The translations under genes and the position numbers were made by a program. The notes below the pieces were generated by a model that was given only the letters and a program-made list of their open reading frames with translations, searched no databases and was not told where the DNA came from. A stretch of 64,000 nucleotides of DNA, from positions 11,552,882-11,616,881 of the forward strand of contig NC_036454.1 in NCBI RefSeq assembly GCF_002775205.1, in the 5' to 3' direction. The stretch comes from Xiphophorus maculatus (lineage: Eukaryota; Chordata; Actinopteri; Cyprinodontiformes; Poeciliidae). Position 1 is the first letter of the stretch; each line of letters opens with the position of its first letter. Of the stretch, positions 1-14,012 are shown piece after piece.

Positions 1-2824
1 GCTCCACTTATCCCATCTAAGCACCCCTCACTTCACAAGGAAACCCCCCCTGAGCCACATACTGACCTCTGATTGGCTTAAGGAGCTCAACCCCTGACCC
101 TGTAACCTCTGACACCTGCAACGGCTGATCCAGTCCATATGAGAGACTCCTGACTGTGACCAACCGATAGCTTTTTTCCAGACCTCACAGTCGTGCATGA
201 ACTTGCAGGTGCTTTTGAGTGGGTTGCTTTGGTGTGTGGAGGGGTTTAATGTGAAACTATGCATTGATTTGCGTGTACATGTGTGAGCTGATCCCGTTTT
301 ATCACAGATAAATACCTGCATTTATAACACTGATAGGTGACGTCGTAGCTCCACTGTGGAATGAACTTTGAATTTTAGATGCTCCGCAACATGAACTTTG
401 AGCACTTTATTATGTTTACAGAATATTTCTTTTCACTGTCAGTGAGACAGACTACTCACTGCAGTCTTGTATAGTTTTTACTATTAGGTGGATGTAAAAT
501 CTCTACATATCTACGGTTTTTAGAAAGACTTGTTGAACTTTTTGCACCTTTAATGTGACATGTGCATGCAGCATTGAACTGTAAAATAAGCTATAAAAAA
601 CTAATTTACAGCATTCCTCTTAGGTCATCATTTATAGAGAGTCTGATTAACAGTTTGATAAAGGTAAGATGTTTTATTGGGAATTCCTTGATATTGTTTA
701 TTGTATAGTTTTGCTTAAAGCTTGCAAAGGATCAAAATGATTTAATTGCAGAAAGGTACCAGTCAGGAGGAGACACCACATATGTTCCATCATGGCACAG
801 CAAACAGCGTCATCAACGGCAGGAGATGATATTGAGAGTCAGTAACATTGCTAAAAGTTAACACTTCCCCATAACTCATAAAAAACAAGACTGAAACAAA
901 TGATGGAGGCTGCCAACAACCTGACAATCACAAAGGTGTAGCTGCATAGACTTCAGGTTACTAATGGTTGTGTTTTTGACGTGACAGCAGCATCTTGTAT
1001 TCAAAAAAACAGCTCAATCGATAAGATTCAAAGACAGAGACATTTTCAGGATTGACTAAAAATCCCTCCAAAACTAGAAAAACAAGTTTCAGTCTGATTA
1101 ACCTAAACTGAACATTTGGCCACATTTCCTAAAGACAAACAAAACATGGTGGTGGAAGCATCTTGCTTTTTGTCTGCCGTTCTGCAGGAGGAACTAGTTT
1201 TTATCAAGGTGAATGAAATAATGAATAGTATCAGCGCGGAACATTCTACGGCTACATTTGTGTCCTTCAGGAGTTGAGATTTCAAAGTTAGTGATCTTAC
1301 ACTTTGCGCCAGGCATGTTTTTAAATCCTCAAAGTTTTCTGCCTTTTCAAACTTGCTGAATACACTTAGCCATACTTTCTGTGTTTCGCTCCAGTAATCA
1401 GACGGTGAGGCAGGCCACATGAGCTCACTGGCCTCCTGATTTCCTTAACAAATGTCCATCCCCTTATTCATCCCCCACTCCGCCTCACCCCCCTCTCCCA
1501 GTCATTTGTTTAGAGTGGCCAGTCACACAATTAGCCTCTGCTATGGATGGGGGTACAAGAACCTGCCATACGAGCCTCATTTGGTTTGCAAATGTCCAAT
1601 TTCTTTCTGATTTTAGAGGCTAAAACAAATGGCTGTGCTTTGTTTATAGAGGGAGAGGGGGAGACGAGGGGGAGGCCAGGGGAGAGAAGAGGCTGTTTTA
1701 GCTGTGACCTGGTCATCTTGTCTGTAGAGGAGAGAAGAGGCTCTTCCAGATAATGGCTGAACAAGCAGCTTTGTGTGGGACGGCAAATAGAGTGATCCCA
1801 CTCTCGTTCTACTTAACACAAGAAGAGCTTTTCGGCTGCTATGTATGTGTGTGTTTGATCCTATATGCAAATGTGCATTTTGTTGGGTTGTGGGCTATTT
1901 GAATGTGTGTGTATGCACATTTGCTTAGTTTGTTTTGTATCCGTGTGTGTGTGTGTGGTGGTGGTGCCTATGTGTGTCAGGAGGATGGTGTTAAAGAGTG
2001 CATTCATGATCAGGAGGTGGTGTGTGTGTCAACAGCCGATGATTTGCGTGAGGGTTTTTGGCAAACTTGTCCCCTGGAGCTCTTTTGTTGTTTTTTGAAT
2101 GTTCTGTTTTTAATGGAGAGCCAAGGATGTCCTTTGAATACCACTGACCCGGCTTCAGTACCACTCTCTCTGTATTTTACATGAGAGAGAAAAGAATAAC
2201 TTTTGCATGCTTGGGAGGATGACCACCTTTAAATCTGGAAGAAGGACCAAAAGGTTTCTTAGAAAATAGAAGACGGAAGAAAAGGGAGATCAGGTCCCAT
2301 TTCAGTATTTGTTCAGATCAATATAAAGATGAAAACCACACAAGGTATGTTTGTCATATGTGGTGCCAATATCAACTGGAACCAAAGAAGATGCATGACG
2401 CAAACAGAAGTTACCTTACTTTGTTTGCTCTCTTTATCAAATTTTACTGGAAACCTTTACTGGAATAAGCTCATAAATTATTTGTTTAGTCCTTTTTGTA
2501 TGCTCAGATATCCACTGTGAAACACATTGTATTTACTTTTTAACTGAAGATGTGGATGTGCACACATGGCATGTGATGTAGCAACTTGTGCAATGTGTAG
2601 TTTTCACATGAGTGATGAGAAAACTCAAAACCACAGGTGTTCATATTATTCAAACTGAAGGGTATTTCTACTAGTTTCTATTAATTTAGTATGCATTATA
2701 TGCAGGGTAAAAGACACCAATTTAATATTGAAATTGATTTTTTCCATTTTGGCATGTTGCATCTAGAAGCTTTAATGTATTTTACTAGGATTATGTGTGA
2801 TATATTGGCAATGAAATATCAGCA
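1..2824. other. Intergenic DNA, no gene supported
   Basis: No ORF shows homology or splice structure. A (GT)-rich patch lies at about 1895-1970. Around 1530-1750 a stretch of mixed composition reads unlike the AT-rich background and might be regulatory. An octamer ATGCAAAT is at 1865-1872. Confidence 0.6.
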
Positions 2825-3187
2825 ATAGGCCTGTCACAATAATACATTTTGCTGGACGATAAATTGTCCCAGAACTTATTGCGATAAACAATAATATTGT
2901 TGTTTTGAGACCATTTTTCAAGTAATATGAAAATGCCAAGTAAAGAAAACAAAAGAAACAACACATAAAGTGAATTTTGAAGTCTGTGTAAACAAAATTA
3001 TCTTTCAAAAAAAAGGATAGTTGAGACCAGAGCACCAGACTGAAGACCTTTATCACTCAGTTTCTGGTAAAAAGAGAGAGGAAAGAAAAAAGAGGAAAAA
3101 CGATAAATTAAGCAAATTAAGATTGTTCAGTTTCTTTTAAGTTATCATGTGATTAATTGACCCATTGTTTGTATTAACAGGCCTAAG
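2825..3187. mobile_element. Probable non-autonomous DNA transposon remnant with short inverted ends
   Basis: The left end TAGGCCTGTCACAATAAT and the right end (read on -) TAGGCCTGTTAATAC share a 9-bp terminal inverted repeat. The internal GGACGATAAATTGTCCCAGAA...TTATTGCGATAAAC is familiar from repeats dispersed in many fish genomes. No clear target duplication is seen, so the exact limits and superfamily are uncertain. Confidence 0.45.
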
Positions 3188-3249
3188 CACAAAGAGCATA
3201 ATTGTAGCAATGAAACCAAAATTATTTCCAAAGCACTTTTAGTTTTAAA

Positions 3250-3583
3250 TCCATCCATCCATCCATCCATCCATCCATACATACATACATACATACATAC
3301 ATACATACATACATACATACATACATACATACATACATACATACATACATACATACATACATACATACATACATACATACATACATACATACATACATAC
3401 ATACATACATACATACATACATACATACATCCATACATACATACATACATACATACATACATACATACATACATACATACATCCATACATCCATACATCC
3501 ATCCATCCATCCATCCATCCATCCATCCATCCATACATACATACATACATACATACATCCATACATACAGCCATACATCCATC
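3250..3583. repeat. (CATA/CATC)n tetranucleotide microsatellite, about 330 bp
   Basis: Nearly pure CATA units with blocks of CATC at both edges and scattered interruptions. The long 'proteins' read through it on the minus strand (MYVC repeats) are artefacts of the 4-bp period. Confidence 0.98.
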
Positions 3584-3599
3584 TCTTCTCCCTGTCCCT

Positions 3600-6500
3600 C
3601 TTATTCAAGATCAGTTCAGCTCCTAACAAGTGAAATTTAACAAAGCTATAAATTCCCCCAACATGTGGAAACTTGTATTTTGTGCAACTAAAGAATCTGA
3701 TCACACCTTCAAAAACTTTTCTGTCGTATTTAAATCCCTGCTGTTCTTTTATGTTTTTATTGCCCGATGTACAGGTTTTATCTGCAGACTGCTTTATCAC
3801 TGGAATATGTGGCTGCAAGCTGTTACAGCTGTGGTGTCCAAGGTGAAAGTGCTCATGACCCAGAAAGAACTCATTAATAAAAATGCTGTGATTTTTATTC
3901 TTTTTTTACTCGCTCAAAAATAAAGCAAGTAAAATGTTGAATGTTTTTTTTTAATGAAAAAGTGAAAAGTACCCTGGCTTTTGTAGAAAATGTTTTGTAA
4001 ATCATTGTAGATCTGGAAAGTACATAAAAAGGTTTCTGCACTTGTTTAAAGAAGCACATTCTGTATCTTATTTTTTGGGTCCACTGTTTTCTATTTTGGT
4101 CTAAAAAAATTTATTGTGGATCTGCATCAAGAACTGTTTAAGGTTTTATCTGTTTTCAAAAACCTTTGCTGTAAGTTTAATAATTTGTCTGCTTTTGAAA
4201 AAAAGGGTTGCTGGATATTTTTGGTCTTGGTTAGCCATAGAAAACCGCATCATAAAACTGTAAAATAAAAGATGTTTTGCTGCATCAGATGTGCTGATGG
4301 GCCAAATTCATTCAATTGTTGCCAAGGTCTCAAAATGCACCCGAGGTATCACTTTATCACCTGTTATAAAGCCAAATTTGACTGGTGAAGAAATGAATCG
4401 CTGATGACAGTCTGAGCATGAACCAAGAAATAGGCTTGGTTCATGCGGTGTAAGAGGTTTAAGATTTCATTAAACCTCTGTTCAATACTTTCTGAAACTC
4501 AGAAGTTTAATAACACTTTGAAACGTGAGCAACTGAATAATTTGAAATTTCATCAGATTGTGCCTATTTTCTGCACATAATACAGAAAAAAATGATTGAA
4601 TTTGACGATATAACTTTGACTTTTAGGACTTCATTTCCAGTTGCTGCGAATCCTCCCTCTGTAGCTCAAGGGTGTCCCAGATTGAAGCGATGTGAAACAG
4701 GTTTTTGGCAATATGAACCTGCGGTGTGGTGTTCACCCCCAGTGTGCTGAGATCCTGTATAATTTACGACTCTGAGTTAAACAGCCCAGCACCAGGCAGC
4801 CTATCGTGTAAACAGATCGGGACTTTTACAGGCCTCTTGCCGGCTGTTTAAACAGACTAAAGGAAAAGGGGGAAAAGGGGGGGGGGATTAAAAACCTAAA
4901 TGGAAAACATCTGAAGCAGAGTGTGCAGATGCGTGCATGTGCTTGTGTGTGTGTGGGAGGCAATGTGGAAGTGGCACATACGCACACATAAGACCTGCAA
5001 ACATATAAAGAGATATGCAGATTGAGACAGTAATGCGTGCACACAGACACGCAGCAAACCAACACAGCCGCAAAACCTCCAATATGATTCAGTCCAGCTG
5101 TGAGAAGAGTCGAATCACAGGCAGAAAGAGGACCGAAGCTGTGTTTCTGCGTGAGCAGATCAAACCCAGATGGGCTTCAGTCTATCAGGCAGACTAGTTT
5201 CTCCTGTTTTATCTGGCTTTATTTCCCAGTATATTGCTACAGCATCTATCAGGATCTTTAATCCTCTGCTATGGCTTTTTTTTTTTTTTGGTTGTAATTT
5301 ATTAGTGAAATTAGATATGAACAACAGGGGGAGACCCAAACGTTACAACAAAAGCAATGAGCCGGTTCAAACTCAGTGTGCGATGTGTACCTTGGCTTCA
5401 AGCCACCAGGACGTCCGTCTGTGTCTCTGATCACAAAAATAACAAACTTTACAGAAGTAGATAGAGTCAGGGGAAAACAAAGGGTTGACAACTGTGTGGA
5501 TGTTTCTTTGAAATGTTTCTGAGGTTTCTTTGACCTGACCTGTGTAGCAGCAGCCGGAGCAGTGATCTACATCAGACGGTTTCGCAAAATTGTACGTAGT
5601 CCAGATCAGCATGCTCACAAGTTCAAAGAGTTTCGTAGAGGCCTATGCGGACAAAAGTGCGGCTTATGGTTTACATCACGATGGATAAAACATAAATAAT
5701 CACTTTAGCACGGATCGTTAAAGCAAGAAATCATGTCGCACATAACAACTACCACAGGTCACAGCTGTTAACATTTCTTGACAAATCACTTAAAATATTG
5801 CTGAAAGAAGAGGGAGGCTTATTGAAACAAGAAGCTTGTAATTATGTGGGCCATGACAACTAACTAATACTGAATGGAATGTTCCCAATTTATGTTGATG
5901 ATTTAATAATGCTCGTATGCTGAGCACACGCTCCTGCCAAGATAAAGAAAAAACCTGCAGGGTTTTCTAACTGAAAGGCATTATGACATTTGACACATTT
6001 AGTGAACCACAGTGGCCTGTCAGGGGAGGAGGAAGAAAGGTGTGCCCTTTTGTCAAACACCTGTTTGAGTTCACAGCAGTTTTTTCCATCCCTGAGATTT
6101 TTGATGCTTGAATGAAAATGTTTTTAGGACAGTTATGATTATCTCAATTTGGTAAATGCCAGAAAAATCTGAGAGAGAGAGAGAGAGAGAGAGAAGTTTA
6201 TGTTAATCAACCCCAGAACAAAAGCAAAAGACCTTGTGAAGATGCCGGTCGAAGCTGGTTGATAAATAATAAATATTCAGGAAATATGTGTGAACTTCTC
6301 AATTTGAAGAAAGTGAAAACGATAAAAAATGATTTTGCTAATCCCAACTGAACTAAACCTGATTTAATGTCAGAAAATAAGACAAACATGTTATATGTCT
6401 TTTTACACAGTGTGTCTAAATATCTGATTTCAAGTAAATAGGAAAATAACATGACATACAGCTATAAAGCTGGCAAATCAAAGACCTTACAGGTTGGATA

Positions 6501-9500
6501 ATCGCACAGAATCCCATAAGTGAAATCTGCACATCAATTATTGTTTCATATGCTCATGGTAAAAGCCTTCACCTGTTGCTCTCCTGTGTACAAGATGATA
6601 CAAAGCTCTATTTTATGTCTTGGAAGTACTCCATAGCTGCTTTGAAGGGTTTTGCACATCTATGTTCACTTAATGATATTCCATATGATTTTACAGCAGC
6701 TACAAATGTTCAGAGTCTAAAGAAGATAGTCAAACTTTACACCAGCGGGGTGTTTTTCGATCAGTCTTTTTGATTCATGTGTTTTGATCTGTCTATTCTC
6801 TTTGAACTCCTCTGCCTCAGTTTTTTTTCACTCCTCACTTTAACATGGATAAAACAGAGAGCAGAATTGTAGACTCTACAAAAACTCCTTTTATGTCGAG
6901 CGCCGCAAGAGAGATGAAGGCGATCTACTTCTGGAGTCTCTGACTTTGCAGACAATATCAGCAGTTTAAATGCATTCTCTTTGTTGCCGAGCGCCTGCAC
7001 TGGCCTGTTCATGCACTTGTGCATTATGTTTTATTCATGACCTCTGCGTCTGTTGCCCACAGAATTTGTTTATTTTGCTTGCCAGGCTACACTTGAGGGT
7101 GTGTGTCAGGAAGGAGGTGACAGGAGAGCATTCATGGTCATAGCGTGTGTGTTTTATTTTATTGGAGAAGCGCTAACAGCCACCAATCGCTCTGTGTGAG
7201 CTTTTCTAGGACCTATTGTTTAAAAAACAGAATAAAGGGGAACAAAGATCCATCTCTGGATGCACCAACACCCAGTTTGCTTAACAGCCATGCAAACAGG
7301 CGTGGGGAAAGCACCCACCACGAGTGATAATCAAAGGCTTGTTATGGTCATAAGAATGCAAATAGTAATCTGTGTATATGTGTACCATAGAGCTGAATGT
7401 GTGTGTGAACCAAGGTGTGTCGAGACGCATCTTTCTATGGATTAGTATGTCGTTAAAAATGTTCCTGTTTCAATAATTTGCACATTGTTTGTATGACAAT
7501 GATCTCTATGTGTGAATAAATGCAAATATGCGTGTTGTGTGTGTGTGCGGGTGTGTGTGTGTGTGGTCCGACCACCACGTGCACGCTCTCCTTGACTGTT
7601 GAGCTAATCCAGGAGACAGGCTTAGACACTGAAACTCCTACGACCCTTTAAGCAAGCACTAATACTGTTAAACCACAACTGAGCTCTTACACACACCGAG
7701 AGAGCAGATAAAGATAGAAGACATGTTTGAGCTCTAACTCACACACACAAACACACACATATGCACAGCAAAAAAAAAAAAACGCACATCCTTACTTGAT
7801 CTGCATATTTAGTAAAACGGGCCACTCCGGTTTAGAAGAAGTGATGTCAAACATGTTTAGGTTGAAGATGTCTGCGTCAAAGTCAGGTTAAGTGGAGCAC
7901 AAAATACGGTTTTAGACCTCATGACCTCTGTTTATGTGTCCTTGAGCAAAACTGGAAATCCCAGCAGGTTACATAAGAGCAGGCATAGGACAGTTGCTGA
8001 TATTAATAGGCTGAGGTTTTAAAAAAGTTAGTTTCAAAAATGCTAAAATGTTCTGTTAAATCCTTCTTAAGCTCTTTTTAATGAGAACCCACAGAAAGTT
8101 ACTCAGGGTTTCGTATGGAGCAGAGATTAGCTGCACACTGCCAGTCAGAAGAAAAAAAGCTCCTAGACGTCACCTTGGTCAGAAGAATGACTGTTTGGAA
8201 GCTTTTCCAGGCATGAGATACACACAGTAATGATGTGGTAACTCAACAAGCATCACCCTTCACTCTTGCTCATCTAGAGCATAATTTCAAGCCAGTAAGT
8301 CAGTGGTGCCCAAGTCCAGTCCTGAAGAGTTGCTTCTCCTGCAACTTTGGTTATTTTCACGCAGCTGAATGCAACCCAAATCCACTTTTCTCCTCAAATG
8401 CAACCTATCAGCCCAATTCCAGTTTTTTCACCTCCGAAAAAATCCGATTTGTGCCACTTCTATAGATGGTATAAAATCAGACATGTATCTGCAGATACAT
8501 ATTAAAGACTGCAGACGTTTTCAAAGCATCTGCAGTCTCATAATTCTGCACCAGTAGAAGCCAGGCGTGATAAATCTGGATGTAAACAGTGGGCTGAAAA
8601 TTGTGATTATAAATTTCTGAACTTATTAAAGAAGTCTGTGCCAGACTGACGCACATCACATCACAACCAGACCACTCCTTGTCTGACTTCATACCCAAAC
8701 AGACATCTACAGAAATTAATGCTCCACAAAAGGCTGTTGCTCTTAGTTGTGGTTTCTTTTTATTAGCTTCCTTCATCATTTTGTGACTATACTGTTGGCT
8801 CTCATTGCTGAACATCTTCAAATCGATCCATAGATGGGGGCGTCCATTATTATGTCCGTAAACAGCTGCTCTGTGGCTTCTGTGCTTCTTTATGTGGGTC
8901 ACTTTGGGGTTCATTCACAAAGAAATCCGATTGAGGCTGCTTTTAATTAGTAGCATGAACAACTTCTTAAAAAAAACAAAAAAACATTTGGATTTCTGTA
9001 AAAATTCAGAATTGTGCATCAAGATCTGCTGTGTGTACATGGCCTCGTGATGAGCCAATGATGCCTTGTAAGTGGCATCATTTCTCTCTTCAGCCATGGA
9101 ACGGCGACTGTGTGTAAATACAGCCAAAATAATTTTAAAAATTAAGCATTTTTAAATTTATTTATCTTACTTATTTATCTGTGTATTTTTTTGTTATTTT
9201 GGCTATATTCAACATGTAACATTTGAGCAGTTTTGTGTTTATTTAATACAGTTTTAGTACTGTAAAACAATTACCTTTATGATCTAAATTTTAATGCTAT
9301 AAGAATATGATGATGGGCCACTCGATCTTAATTTTTATTTGCTTGCAAATAAAATTCTAAATTTAGGCGCCACCCATTACATGAACAAGTAAATGTCTCC
9401 CCAGAGAAAAGGCCAGAAAAAAACAAACTATCCTCTTCTCTGCTAAAATGCCAATTTAAAGCAGCATGTCTTTCCTTTAATATCAGCTAATCCCCTTCAG

Positions 9501-12500
9501 TGGGCTCATGCTAAGTTAAAACCAGAATCCTCTCATCCAGAGCATAATCTGCGGCCAGTGAGATTCCGATAATTAAAATGAATCCCGTGATATTCCAGCA
9601 TGTGCTTTTTTATTTCGATCTTGAAAAAAAACGCACAGTTGAAGAGTTGCAAAGTGTGATGGGAAAAGCGTGGAAGACAATGATGAGACGATGAAGTGGT
9701 AGAAATTGAGGGATGGTTTCTGTAGGGTAGAGTGATGGGTGACTAAGAAGATTTACTGTAACTGAGTTATGATGTTAAAGAGGCTTATGCTGCCTGTATT
9801 TTTGTCAGCTACACACACACACACACACACCCACACACATACGCCTGCACACCCACCGTGACACACATACACACACCAGTATAAAAACATAAGAAACATG
9901 ATCTGTCATAATCTGACTATACCCTTGTTTAGATTATCAAGCCTTTGTGTGTATGTGTGAGTTCCTCTCGTTGACCTAGACACACAAAATTAAGTCCAGG
10001 GGCCAGTTTTGAGTTCAGTCTGATTCGCTCTGATCCTATTAAGGCAAATCCAGGAGGTAACACACACACAAACACACGCCTTTTGACTTAAACGTCTATG
10101 TAGTTCACATTTCTCCCAACCAAGCCAGGCCACTAAGCCAGAACGGCCCGTATAAGACGTTCACTGTAAAATAAGATTTGACTAAAAATGCTTCAGCTGA
10201 AACTATGTAGCATATTTTCAGAGTCATATATTACATGACTCTGAAAATTAATCAGTCATGTAACCTATAGTCCACCATATTTTAAAACAAAATGTCACAG
10301 TCTGTTTAGCTCACTACAGTGTGCAAACACTTAGCAGACAGTTAAAAATGACTTTTTCCCCCTGATGTGGCATCTTTGAGGTTATCCAGTGTCAGGGTGG
10401 AGGAGCTCCGATTTAGAGACTCTTCAGCTTATTGGCTAAGAGGTAACATGTCACCATGTTGACCAGAGCTCCAGTCCTGATTGGCTGGCTCCCCACATAG
10501 ATCTGTTTCACGTAGAAACGTTTCTCTCCATTTTCAGTTTGAAACTTGAGAGCCAACACCTGGTCAGCCCATGGTGTTATGGCGGTGTGAACTTTGGCAT
10601 ATGAACTTTCAACTGGAAATTATAATAGTTTTTATAATATATTATAACATTTAAATGTGATGCTTAAGCTTGCAGCAGATTTTTATTAACGATGTAACGG
10701 TTAAAACAATATGATTGTTGTTATCACCCAAAGATGTCTGCAATGAATCAGTAAACAGTCTTAAAAGCTAACTCCTACTGACACAAAGTTGTTTTTTGAA
10801 AGATGTATATCATTGGTGAATGTCATCAAAAGTGATTAATGTCAGAGGAAGTGTGGATGGAATTTTGTTTTCTGCATTTAATGTAAGTTCACATTTTTGA
10901 AATATAATTACCATGTTTTCAGAAAACCTGAAGCCATTTTGTGAGGATTCAACAATTGTGGGCTACCACAGTTGTGACCGCAGCACCAGCATTTTCTGTG
11001 AATAAGCACAACAAAATGACCACATTTGAAGTAGCATTGCCAAAGAAATGCAGTATTTTAGAATTAGCACGCTGTGGCTTTGTTTTGAAGAGCAGAGGTG
11101 ACACATAAACAGATGAGAACTGACTGAGCCTAACTATCATAAAAACTAACTTAAAAAAAGAAGAAAAACAGACAAAAAAACATCACATCTAATAATTGAA
11201 AATAAAAAAGAACAAAAAAATGTGTTTGGTAGAAAAAAAACAAATATTTTTACTCAAAACGCATGTTACCAGAAGCATCCTTCATTCCCTAGTATGTGCT
11301 TGACCTTTTGTGAACCTCTCTCACCGCTTTACAGCTTCACAGATCAATGCTTAATCTACTAGAGGAGATTAGCATTACGGCAATTTGTAATGGCTATCCC
11401 TGTGTCAGCGGGGGATCCCAGGTGTAAGTACAAGCTGCTGGGAATGCCAGTATTGGCTATAGACCAACTACGACCAGAAATGAAAGCCGTCATTAAAACC
11501 AAAGTAGCCGTAAGGTCAAGTCTTGGAGTTCGTATTACAAAATCAACGAGAGCAAATGTGAGACGACTGAATCCGACTGGACTGTAAACATCACATGCAA
11601 GTTAGAGGTCAACTGCTTTTTCAATATGTTTTTATGAAATATGTGTTGAAACTTCGTTTCAGACTGATGACACTCACTCATCCAAACACACTCGTGCGTT
11701 TTGGTTATCCCGGAACAGGATATTGAGATGTTGAGCCGTGGGACTTAAAAGCAAAAATCACATCTTTTTTGAATTAGCACTCTTTAATGTGGATGATTTG
11801 GAGATGGAAGGGGATGAGAAGAACTGAGGGGATTGCTAGGAAAGAAGAGGAGACTTCAGCTGCTTCGTGGTTTTAAATGGAAAACAACAGGCTACATTTT
11901 TCTAACTGGCTAACTAACAGCACATTTCTGTTTTGGGGGACAGAAATGGAATTCCTAATGAATTTACCCCTACCATTTTCATTGTTGGAGTAGTTTTGTA
12001 AGCCTATAGCGAAGGTGTTGTTCTGAGCCTTAAGTTTTTCTATTTTGCTGTCTTTTCATACAAAGTTATTTAATCATTGACTTGTGCTGCTTAGCATTAT
12101 TCCCTGCTTTATGCAGTGCTAATATATCTGTAACAATACACATAATCTTAAAGAATATCCATAGTAATACTGAAACAGACAAAAGGTGACTATTAGAGAA
12201 AGCACTGTTAAATAGTTATTGATTTTTAAAAAATCATAATTTCTTTAATCCCCTTATTCAGATTACAGTTGTTAGATAATCTGGAGCTAAACCATGGAAG
12301 TGGCTTTGCTCCATCAAAGAGACGGGTGTTGGGGAGACAAAAGTCCTTCAATCCAGAGATCTGAATTAGCAAATTTATTTACTGTTAGTTTTGCTTTCAC
12401 TTCTTGCTTGGGTAAGTATAGGCATGGATACTTCTAGAATATGTTTTTGAATACAACATACTGAGTTAAAGTTGGTTAAAGTTTTTGGCCGGTTTATGGT

Positions 12501-13960
12501 GTGCTGTTTTACAACATTAAAGCGCCATGCCAGAAAGAACAATTAATAAAATTTGATATATTCAGCATATTTATCTGGTAGATTTGAAACTATTGGATAC
12601 TTCTGACAAGATTTTGTTTAACCATGGGGCTCAATTAAAATCCAAACAATAACAACTCCAATATTTGAGAGACTCTATTGCAAATATAAAGTGACAGTAC
12701 TGTTACAATTATTATTATTTGCTCTGTAAATCTGCTATAATTAGCTAATAACCAATACTCCTTCTCACTAAGTGATATGGAGAAGTGTCCTATAGGAGTG
12801 TTTTGGCTTCATTTGATGCTATTGGGCTTTTCCACCATAAACACGGTCCATTATATTAGCTTAATGACTGTGACATTCAGCAATAACATTTGTGGCTTTC
12901 TCGGCATGCAGTCTAACCTTTTCAGTTCCATCATCAGGTAAAAATTATGATTTGTTCAGCAGCAAATGAAATGCAAAACTAATGACATTCCTGTCAGGTG
13001 GCAAATGTGAGCATGTTGTCACACTGATGACTGAGGGGAAAGCTTAGGCCAAAGGTCATTTGGATGTGCAATGTTCGAATAGAGCATTTTAACACCCTGA
13101 CATAGCATCACATGTCTGCACAAAAATATATATTCAAATTAGTTGGATTCCTGTAAAGTATAACAATTTATTATATAAGTATAACAATGTTTTTATTCAT
13201 TTCTTTTATTATTATTTTATTGTTTTTATTCTGTGTGTGCTTCAAATATGAATAAATTGAACGACTGGTATTTTCAAAACCCCTGAACTGTATGCGGCAA
13301 CACCAGCTACGTTTCAAAATATTCTGGCAACAAAAACATGGAACCAGTGTGTGAAGTGATTTTTAAAAATTGAAGTGGACCACTGTGATTTTTAAAAATT
13401 AACTGTGTATCCTGCCAGGCCCTGCAGAACTAAATTACTATGTGCTACAACTACCAAGAATGGTTAATATTGACTGAGCGTGGCCCAGTTGAAGCAGTTA
13501 GCCCCACCAAGTTTGAACATAAATATGATCTAAGCTGCAGTAAGTACAACAAGAGAATGGTTCTTTATAATGAATGCAGCCTGTCAGATGCAAAAGTCAC
13601 AAATTAATTCCTCTACTTTCTATATCAGCTTTATAGATTGCTTGATGTACGTTATTTTGGATTGATATGTTGCTTGTATCACTGCTGCTAATGTTAACAA
13701 TAACAGAACCAGTATCAAGAGATCACAGTATTTACAAGTAGTGAGTAAAGAAATTAATAAAAAGCAAAACCTCATAAATGGATTCGCTGCATCGCTGTCG
13801 CTTGCATTTAAACCAGCGAGAATAAGTCAGACTTCAAGTCATGTCATGCAGTGACGTATGTGTTGCTTCTAATGTGCCCCGGTTCTGTGCTCCTAGTGCA
13901 TGGACGCTGGGTTAAAGTGTGTGGAAATCTGTGCATCAGGACATAGGACATCACTAGTGT
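3600..13960. other. Intergenic DNA, no gene supported
   Basis: AT-rich noncoding sequence. Simple repeats seen: (GA)n at 6173-6194, (GT)n at 7535-7565, (CA)n at 7741-7760 and 9812-9830. At about 8303-8350 a sequence similar to the left end of the hAT-type mini-elements (CAGTGGTGCCCAAGTCCAG) appears without a partner end. No exon, tRNA or other RNA gene recognised. Confidence 0.6.
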
Positions 13961-13969
13961 ACATATACA

Positions 13970-14012
13970 CTACATGTACATGTAGTACTACATGTACTAC
14001 ATGTACATGTAG
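13970..14012. repeat. Clustered palindromes of ACATGTA units
   Basis: The perfect 16-bp palindrome CTACATGTACATGTAG occurs at 13970-13985 and again at 13997-14012 (extending to 20 bp at 13995-14014), with a further CTACATGTA between them. The tract could form cruciforms; no transposon ends are apparent. Confidence 0.85.

Noticed and set aside
3145-3818. Long minus-strand ORFs of MYVC/MDGW repeats
   Set aside because: They are produced by the 4-bp CATA/CATC microsatellite, which is open in several frames; no gene.
8303-8350. Fourth hAT-type mini-element
   Set aside because: Only a left-end-like sequence is visible; no matching right end or target duplication was found.
11390-11587. 65-codon ORF MAIPVSAGDPRCKYKLLG...
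   Set aside because: No recognised family, no splice signals that extend it, and length compatible with chance.
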